DNA of 16,873 bases from contig JAGYMN010000021.1 in the NCBI GenBank assembly GCA_018400395.1, forward strand, positions 1 through 16,873, in the 5' to 3' direction. The translations under genes were made by a program, and so were the position numbers. The stretch is from Actinomycetota bacterium (GTDB lineage: Bacteria; Actinomycetota; Humimicrobiia; Humimicrobiales; Humimicrobiaceae). Numbering within the stretch: position 1 is the stretch's first letter; each line of letters starts with the position of its first letter. Shown one piece after another: positions 16,462 through 16,873 of the stretch. Below the pieces are notes generated by a model. That model was not told the origin of the DNA and did no database searches. It saw nothing but the letters and a program-made list of their open reading frames with translations.

Positions 16462-16873
16462 TTATTTTTTATACTTTGAAAACCTGTTGTTCCAAACTAC
16501 AAGCAGGGGGCTTGCAAAGAAAATAGATGAATAAGTACCTGTTATTATACCTATAGTGAGAGCAAGAGCAAAATCTTTTAAGGCTGCCGTTCCAAGTATC
16601 AAAAGCAAAATCACAGGGAAAAGGGTGGTAACAGATGTATTTATAGACCTTGAGAGTGTCATATTTATTGAATTGTTTACAACTTTCTCATAACCTATAC
16701 TTTTCGATTGTGGAGTATTTTCCCTTATCCTGTCAAAAACTACTATCGTGTCATTAAGTGAGTAGCCTATTATTGTAAGAAATGCAGCTATTGTTGAAGT
16801 ATTGATCTCGCGGTTTAAAATTGCATACATACCAAGTGTTACAAGGACATCATGCAGGAGTGCAGCAATAGCA
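16462..16873 (-). CDS. secF: SecF protein-export subunit (partial, 5' end outside window)
   Basis: C-terminal part of SecF, an inner-membrane RND-family subunit that with SecD uses the proton gradient to help SecYEG export proteins. About 136 codons are in the window, and the reading frame stays open upstream of the first ATG to the edge. This upstream part contains ALLHDVLVTLG, a conserved SecF segment. Downstream, TIIGYSLNDTIVVFDRIREN is the family signature with its conserved aspartates, followed by SRSINTSVTTLFPVILL and the final transmembrane helices. The protein ends in a short basic tail. Separate secD should lie just upstream, outside the window; a fused SecDF cannot be excluded because the N-terminus is missing. 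Confidence 0.94.
   Translation of the reverse strand, partial: AIAALLHDVLVTLGMYAILNREINTSTIAAFLTIIGYSLNDTIVVFDRIRENTPQSKSIGYEKVVNNSINMTLSRSINTSVTTLFPVILLLILGTAALKDFALALTIGIITGTYSSIFFASPLLVVWNNRFSKYKK

Overview
The window is an AT-rich bacterial chromosome segment with 14 protein genes and one structured RNA gene, all on the minus strand. Reading in the direction of transcription (from high to low coordinates), the order is secF (cut by the window edge), recJ, rsh (relA/spoT), a metallo-beta-lactamase-fold hydrolase, hisS, aspS, 6S RNA, alaS, ruvX, mltG, an O-methyltransferase (trmR-like), a U32 peptidase-family protein (trhP-like), acylphosphatase, aroE and pilT. Genes are packed tightly, with several overlapping by 4 to 11 bases. 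The only gap larger than 80 bases (8414-8708) holds the RNA gene.

The order resembles two known neighbourhoods. One is the Bacillus-type arrangement: secDF-recJ-relA-hisS-aspS, a 6S RNA gene near aspS, then alaS-ruvX-mltG-trmR-trhP. The other is the actinobacterial arrangement: secF-relA-MBL hydrolase-hisS-aspS, then alaS-ruvX-mltG-aroE. The mixture, the low GC and the pilT next to aroE would fit a low-GC, deep-branching Gram-positive-type lineage, either Firmicutes or an uncultured Actinomycetota class. This is an inference from synteny and I cannot name a genus.

Right part (about 8700-16873): protein export (SecF), DNA repair (RecJ), the (p)ppGpp alarmone enzyme, a glyoxalase-II-like hydrolase and two class II aminoacyl-tRNA synthetases. 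A plausible promoter with a perfect -10 and an embedded inverted repeat lies just upstream of rsh. Middle (8414-8708): a roughly 195-nt RNA that folds as a long irregular rod, preceded by a good sigma-70-type promoter, is best read as 6S RNA, the regulator of housekeeping RNA polymerase. Left part (1-8413): AlaRS, RuvX, the MltG transglycosylase, two proteins that probably act in succession on the tRNA wobble uridine, then acylphosphatase, shikimate dehydrogenase and the PilT retraction ATPase. The last three may have their own promoter.

This is a housekeeping region. I found no mobile element, CRISPR array, tRNA or rRNA gene, phage gene or defence locus, and nothing I would call an undescribed system. 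The items most worth checking are the 6S RNA, the wobble-uridine pair, the sign that AspRS is non-discriminating, and the palindromes overlapping two promoters.
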